Source of the DNA: Mesomycoplasma ovipneumoniae
GTDB taxonomy: Bacteria > Bacillota_I > Bacilli_A > Mycoplasmatales > Metamycoplasmataceae
Reading direction: 5' to 3'
DNA length: 64,000 bases
NCBI RefSeq assembly: GCF_038095975.1
Contig: NZ_CP146003.1
Coordinates: forward strand, 558,001-622,000
Positions 34,491 through 46,298 of this stretch are shown one piece after another. A program made the position numbers and the translations under genes. Position 1 is the stretch's first letter; every line of letters starts with the position of its first letter. Below the pieces are notes generated by a model. The model saw only the letters and a list, made by a program, of their open reading frames with translations, made no database searches and was not told the DNA's origin.

Positions 34491-35649
34491 TGTCCAAAAA
34501 TAAAAATATTCCTGAAATTAGAATAGAAGGATTTAATCAGCCTTGAGTTAAAAAAAGATTGGGCGATGCTTTAAAACACGAACAATCATGAAAATATATC
34601 GAGTCATCCACTAAATATTTTAATCATGGAATTCCCGTTTTAACTCCGGGAAAAACTTTTGTGCTTGGTTATGCAAAAGACACAAAAAATATTAAAAAAG
34701 CATCAGAAAATTCGCCAATAATTTTATTTGATGATTTTACAACTCAATCTCGGTTTATCGATTTTGATTTCAAAGTTAGAAGTTCTGCGCTTAAATTGTT
34801 AATCAATAAAAATCCAAAAGATAATCTTTACTTTCATTATTTAATTTTACAAAAAATTAAATACAATGTAAGACATCATGGTAGACATTGACTCCCTCTT
34901 TTTGTTAATTTTACATTTTTTCAACCAGACTGACCTGAACAGCAAAAAATTTCGCGACTTTTTGAGACACTTGAAAACTTAATTAATAAACTTGAAGAAA
35001 AAATTAGCCTTCTGAAAAATCTTAAAAATGGTTTTACTAATAAAATGTTTGCTAATTTTAGTTCAGATTTTCCTTCAATTAGATTCAAAGGTTTTAAATC
35101 AGCATGAATTACTGATCAAGTCAAAAATTTATTTGAGCTTTCCCGAGGAGAATCACTAACAAAAAGCCAAATAAAAACTAAGTCAGTAGAGAGAGAGAGA
35201 GAGAGAGAGACCGCGGATACATCTACCCGGTTTATTCATCGCAAACGGAAAATCATGGGATTTTGGGGTATTATAAAGAATTTTTGGCTGAAAATGTAAT
35301 AACTTGGACTACCGCAGGTGTAAAGGCAGGAGTTGTTAATTTCCGAAAAGGAAAATTTTTTGCAACAGGTTCTTGTGGAATACTTACTTCAAAAAAATAT
35401 CCTGAAAACGAATTTTTTGCCATTGTAATTGGATTTCAAACGAAAAAAAATGTCACAAATGGCATTATCCCTTCTCTAAAAATTATCGATATGGCTCAAA
35501 TTGAGGTAAAATTCAGCCAAGACATTAGTGAACAACAAAAAATTTCGCAACTTTTTGAAACTTTTGACTCACTAATTCTTGCGTATGAGCAAAAAATTGC
35601 CTATTTTCAAAAAATTAAAAAAACTTTATTAAATGAAATGTTCATTTAG
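34490..35649 (+). CDS. hsdS: Type I specificity subunit, phase-variable and frameshifted here
   Basis: The gene has the two-half plan of HsdS: target domain 1, first conserved helix (RLFETLENLINKLEEKI), target domain 2 and second helix (LFETFDSLILAYEQKI). An (GA)11 tract at 35189-35210 sits at the entry of target domain 2. With 11 units the first frame ends at TAA 35297-35299, giving 269 residues. With 10 or 13 units the frame joins to RGYIYPVYSSQTENHGILG and runs to TAG 35649, about 385 residues. The intact second half has no start of its own apart from a TTG at 35263. The truncated form keeps target domain 1 and one helix. Confidence 0.9.
35189..35210 (+). repeat. (GA)11 dinucleotide slippage tract in hsdS
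   Basis: Eleven perfect GA units inside the coding sequence, in a region otherwise A+T rich. Changes of one unit shift the frame by two bases, so only one length in three reads through. Confidence 0.95.
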
Positions 35650-35655
35650 GTGCAT

Positions 35656-38600
35656 ATGAAAAATTTTAAAAGTGAAAAAGAATTTGAACAAGCAATAGTT
35701 GATAGATTAACAAGCCCAAAAAATGGCTGGCAAGGTTTTAGAGATGAATCTGGCTATAAAAATGGGTATAGTGTCATTTTGGAAAATGTCACAGAAGAAA
35801 TTTTAGTAAAAAATTGGAAAGATATTTTGTTTCATAACAACAAAGACGTACTTAATAATGTTAGTCTTAGTAATGAAGAAATGGAACAAGTTATTGAAAA
35901 AATTGATAATTGCCCAAATTTTGTTGAAACAAATATACTACTAACTAATGAGTATATTTCCATTAAAAGATCAAATCCAGCGCTAGACCCGGAAAAAATT
36001 GGCCAAGAAGTACAACTAAAAATATTTTCAAAAAAAGATATCGGTATAGGAAATAACATTTACCAAATTGCGCGTCAAGTAACATTTAAGACAACAAAGA
36101 ATGATGAAAAGCGTGCTGATTTAATGCTTTTATTTAACGGGATGCCTTTAATTCATATCGAATTAAAAAACCAATCTGAAAAAATTCAAAGTGCTATAAC
36201 CCAAATTAAAAATTATGCCAAGAGTGGATTTTATAAAAGAATCTTCAAATTAGTACAAATTGTTGTGGCAATGAAACCTAATGAAATGTTGTATTTACCA
36301 AACACAAATGATATTGAAAATATTAATGATAAAAATTTTTTAAAATGAACTGACAAAAATAATCGTGCTATAAATGATTATTTAGAATTAATTGACAAAT
36401 TTTTCAGTATTCCAATGGCTCATAAAATGATTGGCGACTATATAATCGCGGATAACAAGGAAAAAAATCTTAAGGTTTTAAGAAGTTATCAAGTTCATGC
36501 GGTTGAAGAAATAATTGGCAGACGATTGAAAAGGGATCTAAATTTTTCTAATAATTTGCATGAGTGCCAAAAAGGCGGGTATGTTTGGCACTCAACAGGA
36601 TCAGGAAAAACGCTGACTAGTTTTAAATTGGCTACTCTCATTTTGGAAAAAGAGCTTAGTGATATTGTAATTTTTGTTGCTGATCGAATTGAACTTGTCA
36701 CTCAGACATTAAAATCGTTTAATAACTTTAATTCTTCAGGAAAAATCGATGTTATTGAAGCAGAATCAACAGAAAATTTAATTGATCATCTTTCTACTGA
36801 TTCTATAAGACAAAAATTAATTATAACTTCAATTCATAAACAATCACGGGTAACAAATGAAAATTTTAGTAAAAAGTTAAACAAAATTACAAAAAAGAAA
36901 AAAATATTCATTTTTGACGAAGCACATCGAACAACATTTGGTGATATGTTTACCAATATTCTCAAAAACATGACAAATTCAGTTATTTTTGGTTTCACAG
37001 GTACACCAATAATTGATATAAACGCTAAAAATAGGGTAAGTTCTGATGATCTCGGGGTAACTACCGAAGATAATTTTGGCCCAAGATTGCACAAATACAC
37101 AATGGAAAATGCTATGGAAGATAAAAAAGTACTAGCATTTAGTTCAGAATACAGTTTTATGGAGCACTTGACTTCTACAACACTAGATTTAGTTCAAGAA
37201 AACGTTAAAAATAAAATCGGAATTACTGAATACCGTTCTAAATTTGGTAAAAATGATAAACAAATTATTGATCTCGAGGAGGAAATTTTCAAGAGATACG
37301 GTACAACTCATGAAAAACAATATAAAGAAGAGGTTGTTAAAAATATTTTAGAATGATGGCCTAATCGAAGTAATAAATATTTTTATTCTGCAATGCTAAC
37401 TGTTGAATCAATCGAAAGTGCTATTAAATATTTTGAAATTTTTAGCAAACAAATTGAAGAACAAAAGCTAAATTTAAAAGTTACAGCACTTTTTGATCCT
37501 TCAATTGATTCATCTGTTGATTCGTCAAATAAATCGCGAGGATTGGACAAAAAAGAGGATATTGAAAAAATTTTACAACAGTACAACAAAGATTTTCGTC
37601 AGTCTTTTGATTATAATACACATAAAAAGTTTAAAAAAGATATTCAAGACAGATTAAAGAGGGATAATTTAACTAAGTTAGAAAATGGCAGTTTCGAAGG
37701 TCAATTAGATTTGTTAATTGTTGTTGACCAACTTTTAACAGGTTATGACTCAAAATACATAAACACGGTTTATTTTGATCGACTTCTTAAATACGAACAT
37801 TTAATTCAGGCAATTTCAAGAACAAACCGCATTGAAAACAACGAAAATAAACCTTTTGGAAATATTATTTTTTATCACCGACCAATTTTTTTATATGAAA
37901 AGCTTACTGAAGCTTTAAAAGCTTATGCTTATGCCGATCCAAAAATGGCAGATCCAAAGAAAATTGAAGTATTTTACGAGGAAATTAACAAGAATTTTAG
38001 AAGTTTACAAAAACTTTTTAGCGATTGAAAGCATCCCGATTTTGAGAATGTACCTGAATCTATCGACCCAAATGATGCTAAAAAGTTTGTAGAATGTTTT
38101 ATAAAAATTAAAAAAAGTTTAATTTGTGCCGAAATTCTCGGATTTAGCTGGAAAAAAAATAAAGAAAATGAGAAAATCTGATTAAATGAAGAGCAGTGAA
38201 AAAAGTTAAACGTGAGAATTGAGGATGTTCGAATTGAATATAACAACACCAATCCAAACAAAGAATATGATGAAGTTTTTAATGAATTAGACAATCTTCA
38301 ACCAAGTGTTTTAAGAGAAAAAATCGATTCTTCATATATTCAAAGTTTGTTTTATGAGTCCAATAAGAAACTAACTTTAGAGGAATTTTTAGCGCTAGTT
38401 CAAGGCGAAATTACAAAATTTCTTAAAGTTGACCAGCCATTTGCTAGAGAATGTTTTATTGAAATGTATAATGATAATCGAGGCATTGATATTAATATTT
38501 GCGTTGATGAAAAACGGAGTGAAAATTCTGATAATGAAATAAATAAATTCGCTGAACAAATGAATATCGATAGTAAAAAACTTAAGAATTATATTAATGA

Positions 38601-38796
38601 TAATAACACTGTTGATCACAACGACCGAATCGAGAGGTTAGTTGAAGGCAGACTAAATGAAGAAGTAAAAGAAAATATTATCAAAATAAAAAATTTAGCT
38701 AATACTGATGATAACAAAAATAAAATCAGAAAATACATCCATTATGACGTAGTTTCGGAATTTATCAAAGCCCAAAAAGATAAACTTAAACAATAA
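35656..38796 (+). CDS. hsdR: Type I restriction endonuclease/translocase subunit
   Basis: 1046 residues, normal size. PD-(D/E)XK nuclease: RADLMLLF ... PLIHIELKNQ (about residues 152-172). SF2 translocase: Walker A VWHSTGSGKT, DEAH box IFIFDEAHRT, GFTGTP (motif III), DQLLTGYDS and QAISRTNR (motif VI). It cuts DNA lacking the HsdM/HsdS mark. ATG 35656 is chosen over GTG 35650 because TTAGGTG forms its ribosome site. Starts 6 bp after the hsdS stop; several Trp are TGA. Restriction depends on which HsdS form is made. Confidence 0.95.
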
Positions 38797-39052
38797 AAAA
38801 ACTTAAATTTATTGTCTTATTATCTTAACAAAAACTATTTTGTAATATAAAAGTTAATAATGGGTCATTATTTTCTAGGATTACTGATGTACTAGAACTT
38901 CTTGTTTGTCAAGAGTTCTCAATAAATTAGCATAAACAGTAAAAAAATTGAGTATAGGTACTAAATTCGATTTTTTTCTTATCAAATTCGAGTGAAAAAC
39001 TATTTAAAATTAGCCGATCATCTTGATTGATTTTAATTTTAATATCATCAAA
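38797..39052 (-). other. Region after hsdR with a short minus-strand gene fragment
   Basis: No complete gene. On the minus strand a 43-codon frame starts MIFDDIKIKINQDDRLIL in fusion with the truncated end of dispersed element copy C and ends near 38928. It resembles a decayed protein piece that I cannot name. No hairpin terminator for hsdR is visible. Confidence 0.4.
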
Positions 39053-39395
39053 AATCATAAAAAATACAACTACTATTTAAACTCAATGCAAATAGAAAAC
39101 TCGTTTTTACTTACATTGAGCCTAAAAAAATATGTGAAGTTTTGAAAGAGCCATAATTAAAAGCCTTAAATTTGTAGATTTCTAAACGGTCAAATTTAAA
39201 GCATTCCATCATATTTAAAAATATAATGGATAATTCGCATTTGCTGATTTTTTATGCAAAAACATAACTAATTCCCCCTTAATTCAATATCAAAATTTAT
39301 TAATTTATTCTTAGTGACTCTATTATAACAGAATTTTTTCCTAGACCAAACATTTTTTTTTTTTTTTGAAAAAGGTTAATTTCAAAATAATAAAA
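39053..39395 (-). repeat. Dispersed element copy C (both ends truncated)
   Basis: Minus-strand orientation. Keeps the T15 tract on the plus strand, -35 TTGGTC (39344-39349 complement), TATAAT (39322-39327 complement) with the 16 bp spacer, ribosome site and ATG 39265. A small deletion after ATG opens the leader frame to 16 codons (MFLHKKSANANYPLYF). It lacks the distal end present in B and D, replaced by the fragment above, and on the other side meets the adhesin-operon terminator. Confidence 0.85.
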
Positions 39396-39425
39396 ACCCC
39401 CTTTGGGTTAAAACTCAAAGGGGCA
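39396..39425 (-). terminator. Rho-independent terminator of the P97/P102-like operon
   Basis: On the minus strand GCCCCTTTGAGT pairs with ACCCAAAGGGGG, followed by GTTTTTATT. It is 54 bp after the last stop and adjoins dispersed element copy C. Confidence 0.85.
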
Positions 39426-39478
39426 ATTTATTTATTTAATTAAGTTTAATTAGGCTTTTTCAAAATTATTTAAATTTA

Positions 39479-42445
39479 CTAGTTTAAATAAGCATCTACA
39501 AAAGATTCTAATGTTTTATCACGAGCAACTTTGACAGCATTTTCATCATCGCCAAAATCAGAATTTCTTACAACCGCAAAAGCCTTAATTAAAACTTTTG
39601 CTTTTGAATCTGGAAAAATTGGTTTTGGAAGACCTGAAGAATCAGTTTGTCCTGAATCATTAGGTTGTTGTGAAATCACTTCAGGATTAGGCCCAATCTG
39701 GAAATAATCAAGATTGTAGGTGTTAAATTTATTACGCGAAGGTTTTCCTTGTTCATCTTTGTTAAAAATAGTTTTTGAATAAACCTTGTCAAATTTAGGT
39801 CTTTGACTTGAAGATGAATATCCATTTACCTCTAAGGTTCCAGATCCATCACTTTCTTTGTTCATCGAAATCTCAACAACAATTGTCGATCCATCTTGAA
39901 TAAACTGGGTGTCTGATTCAAAGTTATTTTTTTGGTTAAATTTTCTATAAAGTAGTGATCGATTTTGCAAAGTAATTGTTGTCTCATCACTGCTTTGCCG
40001 AGTTAGTTCGGCAAACTGATCAGGCTTAATTTCTTTTAGAACTTCAGGTGGTAAAATTAGGGCTTGTTGGGATCCAACAGGTTTGGCTTGATCACCGTCG
40101 CTTCCGTTGCCAAAATTAAATTTAAAGTCATAATCCATTCCTAAAATATATGCAAATTGTGGATTTGCATTTTTGATTTCTTGGGCTTCAGAAACAGATG
40201 GAGTGTTTGTTCCACTGTCAGATCCAGTGCCGTTTTGTCTTAAAAAAGATCCTTTTGCTTGAGTGTTTTTTACTCTTTGGACAAAAATTCCTTTACCATC
40301 TTTTGAAGAAACTAGGTAATGCTTGTTAAAATCGTTAATTCCACTAATTTTAAAAGCCAAAAAGAATGAACCTTTGTCAATATTAGTTGGATTTTGTGGG
40401 GTTGCTGTTGAACCTTGTGAACCTGAAGGAGATGCTGAACCTGCAGATCCTGAAGTCCCCGAATCAGCAGTTGCACTAGTTTGACTTGGTTGGAATTTTA
40501 TTGTTTTTGTAATTGAATATCCGTCGTTTTCTTTAGTTATTTTCCCTTTAAATTTCAGTTCAGGACGACCAAAATCACTAAGAATTGACTCGCCATCATC
40601 TTGAAGAACAACATCATTTTTACCGTCAATAAAAACTAAAGGATTAAATTCGCGAGTAATATCATAAGCAGTTTTTTCACTAAAAATATTGGAAATAACT
40701 ATTTTTGAATCAGCAAGACTTTGGCCGGTTTGTTTATCAATAAGACTAAAATTTAATTCAAGAGCTTTTGACAGCGGGGTTGAATTTAGTTCTAATTCAA
40801 CATTTTGGGCATTGTTTTTTGCTAAAAGCAGTGTTTTTAGGATTGAAACTCCTAGTCCAAAAGATTTTTGACTGCCTGGACTTTCAGTTTGTTGACTATT
40901 TTCAGAATCAGGATTTTGGGGCTTAATTTCGGCATCTTTTTTGATTTGCTCTTGTAAATCTTTGGTAAATTGCTCGATTTCTTCGGGAGTTCCAGTTTTT
41001 CCTTTTTCTAAAAAGTAAGTATTAGCAGCAACTTTTTCAATAATTTTATCGTCTTCGTCTTCAGAGTTATTTTTAATTATATCAAAAATTTGACTAACAT
41101 ATAAATTAATTTGAGTTGCCGTGATTGTCGGACTATTTTCAGCTTTTTGAAATGAAAAATTAGTTGATTTTGCAAGACTTCCTTGGGCTTTTGCAATTTT
41201 GCGCTCTAGAGGTCTTAAATCAGGTTGGAAATCTATTTCTAAGTCAAAATTTGGGACTTTTAGTGCTAAATTTTGATTTTTTGTTGGACTAACCTTGACT
41301 AAAAAGCGAACTTGTTGGCTCTTTAAAAGTTCATCTTTTTCGGAGTCTTCAACTTTTTTCAAAGAAGGTATGATTTCTAGATCCCAAATGTCTCCATCAC
41401 TTGCGCGGAATTTAAAAGATTTTAGGAAATTAGATTCAAAAAATGAACTAAAATTAAAGTCGCTATTTGCTTTTTGGTATAAAACTTCTGCTAAAGATTG
41501 ATCTTTATTAATTAAATCGGCTTGAACTTGCGGTTTTAGTTTGAAAATATCTTGGCCACTTTGGGCAATAAAAACAGATAAGTCTTCAAAAATCTGGGAC
41601 AAATTGGAGAGTCCTTGAATTGGAAGTTCAAAATTTGTCTTTGTTTTAGTGTCTAAATTTTGAATTTCTAAATTTAGACTTAAAGTTGCCTTTGAATCGT
41701 CAAGCTCTGAAAAACTAAGATTATTGTCTTTTAAAACAGGAGTGATAATTTGTTTTGAATTTAAAAAAGTAGGCAAATTTTGTCCGTTAATTAGGTTAAG
41801 TCCGATATTGTTTTCAATAAAAGCGCGCTCAAGTGCCCGAGCTGGACTTAAATTTTTCAAAAATTTTGAATAGGAGTCTTGAATTTTTGCTTTTAGTTCA
41901 CTTGGAGTCACTAATTTTCTGGATTTTAATATTAGTGAAGATCTTTTTGTGTCAATGTCAAAATTCTCGAGCTGATTTGAGTCAGATTTTGTACTAAATC
42001 CGGTCAAATTAATTTTTTTGCTAACTGTTGCATTAGTTTTAGGATCGCTAACAAAAACTAAAACATCATTAATTGCGCTATTTTCAACTTTTACATCTTT
42101 TAAGTCAAAACTAATTTCAAAGCCGTTATTTTTTAGCTCATCAAAGTTAAAAACTGTCGCTAAATCCAAACTATATAAAGGATTTGTCGCTAATTCAAGC
42201 GCTGATTTTGCTGATAAATCACTAAAATTAGTTTGAATTTTGACCTTATCTAGCAGTCCAAAAACTTGTTGTTTATCAATTGAACTAGCAGAATCAAGTT
42301 TGAAATCTTTAGGTTTTTCAGCAACTTTTTCAAAATATGATTTATTATAACTATTAAATCCAAGGGCAATACCGACAACTGTTGAAGCAAAAATTGTCGT
42401 TCCTAAGCCAATTGTTATTATTTTAATATGCTTTTTTGCAATCAT
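39479..42445 (-). CDS. P102-like adhesin paralogue
   Basis: 988 residues. N-terminal signal anchor (IITIGLGTTIFASTVVGIALGF) followed by a long exported part with repeated small folds of the P102 type (LSFSELDDSKATLSLNLEIQ). Low-complexity S/G/T/Q linkers lie at 535-550, 655-690 and 735-760. Second gene after the P97-like gene with a 14 bp gap, the same order as the P97-P102 pair of M. hyopneumoniae. In that species such proteins are cut by proteases and displayed on the surface, where they bind cilia or host proteins; this is family knowledge. No TGA interrupts the frame except encoded Trp, none needed here. Which paralogue it matches is not determined. Confidence 0.8.
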   Translation of the reverse strand: MIAKKHIKIITIGLGTTIFASTVVGIALGFNSYNKSYFEKVAEKPKDFKLDSASSIDKQQVFGLLDKVKIQTNFSDLSAKSALELATNPLYSLDLATVFNFDELKNNGFEISFDLKDVKVENSAINDVLVFVSDPKTNATVSKKINLTGFSTKSDSNQLENFDIDTKRSSLILKSRKLVTPSELKAKIQDSYSKFLKNLSPARALERAFIENNIGLNLINGQNLPTFLNSKQIITPVLKDNNLSFSELDDSKATLSLNLEIQNLDTKTKTNFELPIQGLSNLSQIFEDLSVFIAQSGQDIFKLKPQVQADLINKDQSLAEVLYQKANSDFNFSSFFESNFLKSFKFRASDGDIWDLEIIPSLKKVEDSEKDELLKSQQVRFLVKVSPTKNQNLALKVPNFDLEIDFQPDLRPLERKIAKAQGSLAKSTNFSFQKAENSPTITATQINLYVSQIFDIIKNNSEDEDDKIIEKVAANTYFLEKGKTGTPEEIEQFTKDLQEQIKKDAEIKPQNPDSENSQQTESPGSQKSFGLGVSILKTLLLAKNNAQNVELELNSTPLSKALELNFSLIDKQTGQSLADSKIVISNIFSEKTAYDITREFNPLVFIDGKNDVVLQDDGESILSDFGRPELKFKGKITKENDGYSITKTIKFQPSQTSATADSGTSGSAGSASPSGSQGSTATPQNPTNIDKGSFFLAFKISGINDFNKHYLVSSKDGKGIFVQRVKNTQAKGSFLRQNGTGSDSGTNTPSVSEAQEIKNANPQFAYILGMDYDFKFNFGNGSDGDQAKPVGSQQALILPPEVLKEIKPDQFAELTRQSSDETTITLQNRSLLYRKFNQKNNFESDTQFIQDGSTIVVEISMNKESDGSGTLEVNGYSSSSQRPKFDKVYSKTIFNKDEQGKPSRNKFNTYNLDYFQIGPNPEVISQQPNDSGQTDSSGLPKPIFPDSKAKVLIKAFAVVRNSDFGDDENAVKVARDKTLESFVDAYLN

Positions 42446-42459
42446 TTTAATTCCTTATT

Positions 42460-45400
42460 TTAACTTTGATCTGTACTTTCTGATGTTGAATCACTTGGAG
42501 TTTGACTCGTGCTAACTTGTTTAATTACAGTAATATTGAATTTTTTTGAATAACGATATTTTTCTTCTTTTGGTTGTTCGGTAGGTGGGGTAGCTGGAGA
42601 TTGTTCCACTGCTGGAGCTGGGGAAGGTGTTGGACTTTCGGAAGCTAAAACTTGTTTTGTTTCAACAGTTTCAGAATCAGTTCATCCACTATTTTGTTGT
42701 TGACCGGTTTCGGCTTGACCTGAAGCAGTTCCACTATTTTCTTGTTGTTGATCGGTTGTGCCTTGATCTGAAGTGCTTCCATTATCACTTTTTTCTTGAT
42801 CAGTTTGGGTTTGATCTGAACTTTCATCGTCTTTTTTTGGTTCTTGATCTGTTTTTTCTTCAGCAGTAAGTTGATCTAGATAAGATTCTGGAATTCCTAC
42901 TTGAATTGTGATAAGTTTTTTATTTGGATCCTTTAAAATATCATCCTTAATTTCGATGTTAATTTTTAATTTAGGACTATCTTTTTCTGTTGAAGTAAAT
43001 AAACTAGTAAAACTTTTGTTAAGAATTTGGCTAATTTCTGCGCCAAATTTTGGTAATTTTTGTGTAAGTTCGTCTTGTTTTTCTTGTTCTTCTTGTTTAG
43101 GTTCAACAGGGGTTTGAGTTTCGCTCTCACCTTCTGTTGTCGCAGCTTCTTGAGTTGGTTGTTCAACTTGAGGTTGTTCAGGCTCGCTAAAAAGATTTAC
43201 GGTAACTTTTGGTTCTAAATTTTGTAAAGAAATACTAGAAACCAAAGCTGCTCGAACTGTAACACTTTCACCTGATCCGCCAGTAGTTGTGCCATTTTGA
43301 TTAGTTAATTTATCAAAATCTTCGGCACTTAGGTGAATTGTTTGGTAAGAAACGGGAATTGCATCGATTATTTGGTCGAGTTTTTTGGTAACTTCGTTAA
43401 TTTTTGCAGTTTTTTCGTCAATTGTTTTGAGTATTAGTGTGGTTTTTGGACTTTCAAAAAGTGGAGAACTAATTCTTCCAAATTCATCCTTTATTCCTAA
43501 TTTGTAATAATAGTTAATAGCTTTATATTTTTTTGAAATATCTTCATTTTGGGAAGAAGAGTTTTGTTTTTTAATTTCCTCAAGATCACTCAGTGAAATT
43601 TCATCATTTGGCTCAAAAATAATTTCTGAATCTAGAAGAGCAATTTCTGACCAATTTTGATAATTATTTAGAATTCCTGCTTTGTAATAAAAAGCACTAA
43701 TTACATCTGCTAAAGTTTCAAAATTAGCGATATTTTCGTCAATTTTTTCAAATTTTGCAATTTGATCATTTTTTTGGTCAAAAAGGTTTAGACTTGTCAA
43801 TGATTCAAGAATTTTTTCATCATTTTTTAAAGTTGAAATTTTGGTTTTAACATCTTTAGGTAAAAATAATGTTGATACAAATCCTGAATTTTCAAGGTTG
43901 CTATATTGATTGTTAAAGCTAAATTTCTTAAAATTCCTTGAATTAAGTCTAACTTGTCTTGCACTTTCAAAAATTTTATTTCAATTAAAATTATAATCTC
44001 TGTCAAGATCAACAAAATTAAAAATTAGGCCTGATGTTTTTAAAAAATCAACAAATGCTTGAACTACAATTCTAGGATTTTGTTTTGCTAAAAATGAATA
44101 AAAAGCACCAGTTTCATTAGCATTTTGCAAAAATTCGGTGGAATCTAACGAAATTGTACCGGTTTTTTGCGCATGTAGTGAGTTATCGCTCTTAAAACTA
44201 TTTGCATAGTCAAATGGGAAAATTAATGTCCCAGTTCAAGCTTTGATTAAACTTTCGTGATTTGAATAATTGTAATTATAACCACTTATAGTTCGAAGAT
44301 GACGACTTAATTTTTCAAAATCATTATCTTGAATTAGTTGATCAATTTCCTTTTTACTATAAGGATTGTTAGAATCTAGTAAAAAGTATTTGTATTTTGG
44401 TTGTTTTTTGGTTTGAGTATTACCTTCAGCTTGGGTAGTAGATTCGGGTTGGGCTGTTGTGTCAGTTGCGTCTGTTGCTGTAGATTGGTCGGTTGTTGTA
44501 GATTCGGTGGAATTCTCTTCTTGTACAGCAACTTGTTTTGCATCCGATTCTTCATTTTCTTCAGTTTTTTTAACTTCAGGAAGCTGTTTTTTATCTTTAG
44601 CAGTTTCATCTTTTTTGAGCATTTTTAAATCAAAATTTTGATTTAAAAAAAGCAAATAGCGTCCATCGTCAATTTTTTGGTCGCTATTTTCATCAATAAT
44701 GCTAAAGTTTTCTAGGTTAAGAACACCTAATTTTTCTTCAACTATTTCCGATGAGTCTTTACCATAAAATTTCTCAGAAATTTGAATTCTATAAGGTAAT
44801 TTTAAGTGAAATTTACTGTCATTTTTAGAAATTTCAACATTAAAAGGATCAAAAACTAAATTAACACCTTCATTAGGTAATTTATTTGATGAATTTTTTA
44901 ATCCAATATTCAAAGGTTTTTCTAAAACTTGATTGATTATTTGAACGATTTCTTTATTAATTTTTTTGTTTTTTATGTCAAAATTCGATAAGGTGAATTT
45001 TGTCTGTAATAAATTTAGAAAATCTAGAACACTAATATTGACTAATTTTTTAGATTCAGTATTTGATAACTCGATACTTTCTATTAAAGATTTTGAATTT
45101 GTAAATAATGAGTTTCCTTCATTGTCAACAATTCTAACTGGTTCAATTCAACTTTTAACTTCAGGAAAATCAAGTAGTTTTTGAGCTTCTAAACTAAATT
45201 CAGCTTTTAAAAATAGATTTAAAAAACCTCTACCATCAACAAAGGCATATTCATTTGTTAACTGATTTTTTTCAAAGGAAAAATTAAAGATTTTATTATT
45301 AGAATCAGGGATTAAATTTTCCTCACTATTATATAGATCAAATAAAATATGCTTGATTTGTGGTAATAATTTACTTATTTTATTTTCAAGTTCCTTTGAA

Positions 45401-46110
45401 GTGCGGGCTAAATTCAAAAAACTTGATATATCCTCAGCTCGCTTTAGAAAAATGTTGTCATTTAAAGTCGCCTGGTTATTTCCCGAATCAGCTGAGAATT
45501 CTTTGGTTGAGTTTTTATCTTTTAGACTAGAAAATTTAATCTGAAAAAGTTCGATAATTTTTTGTAACTTAGAGCTAAAATTTGAGCGTAAAAACTGTGA
45601 TTTTTGCAAAAAACTAATTTCTTGAGAATAAATATCTGACTGCACAAAACTTTGGTCAGGTAGCTTTTGTTTAACTTGATATTTGATTTCAAAACTTCGA
45701 CTATCATCATTTGCTGTAATATCAACGAATTTTAAGTGTGGTTTATGAATATCAACTTCATTAGTGAGATCAATTTTTTGGTTTAGATCATTTGTTTTTT
45801 GAAAAACATCAACAAGACGACTAAGATCGAGATCCTTTTGTTTGTTTCCATTTTCATCAAAAATTATGTTTTTTATACTATAATAATCATCATTAGCAGA
45901 TAAATCGCCTAATTTAAATGAGACTAAGTTAATTTTTTTGGCAAAATTTTGAACATTTTCTCGCGGATTACCTGAATAAGAAATCCGAGTAGTTAAAACA
46001 GCGGTAGCTGTGAAAACCCCAATTCCAAAAAGACTAACTGCTATTCCCGTTTTTGACAAAATATTTTTTCTCAAAACATTAAATAGTGATTTTTGTTTAG
46101 GTTTACTCAT
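42460..46110 (-). CDS. P97-like adhesin paralogue
   Basis: 1216 residues from ATG 46110 (MSKPKQKSLF); an upstream in-frame start at 46131 exists, but the -10 box lies over it. Signal anchor GIAVSLFGIGVFTATAVLTT, then a long P97-type exported region. Acidic T/S/Q/E-rich linkers occur around residue 520-570 (ESTTTDQSTATDATDTT) and near 980-1160 (DQTQTDQEKSDNG, DQGTTDQQQENSG). The lysine-rich AAKP(V/E) R1 repeats that bind cilia in true P97 are not present, so binding must differ. Trp codons are TGA. It heads the two-gene operon that ends at 39479. Confidence 0.8.
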
Positions 46111-46119
46111 AATCATATA

Positions 46120-46125
46120 ATTATA
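46120..46125 (-). promoter_or_regulatory. -10 box of the P97-like operon
   Basis: GGGG-TATAAT ends only about 10 nt before ATG 46110 (and 4 nt before ATG 46116), so the message would start at or next to the initiation codon, leaderless or nearly so. Copy D of the dispersed element lies just upstream on the same strand. Confidence 0.5.
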
Positions 46126-46298
46126 CCCCAAAGTAAAATTAAATCTATATTAATTTAAAAAATTAAGCCCAATTTTTGCATTAAAATCATGATGCAAAAA
46201 TTGCTGATCATAAATTTTCTAATTTTTTCCCGAGTTTCACGATTTGATGAGCTAATCTTAAAAAATGTCTTGTTTTTCGCCTTTGTTAACTTTTTGGC

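Noticed and set aside
38797-39052. Extra hsdS or hsd cassette downstream of hsdR
   Set aside because: The fragment has no target-domain or helix similarity to the hsdS at 34490; no inverted repeats for recombination are seen.
42600-46200. Long plus-strand reading frames opposite the adhesin genes
   Set aside because: They have Phe/Leu/Ser-rich composition, no ribosome sites and mirror the low-complexity coding on the minus strand; they are shadows.
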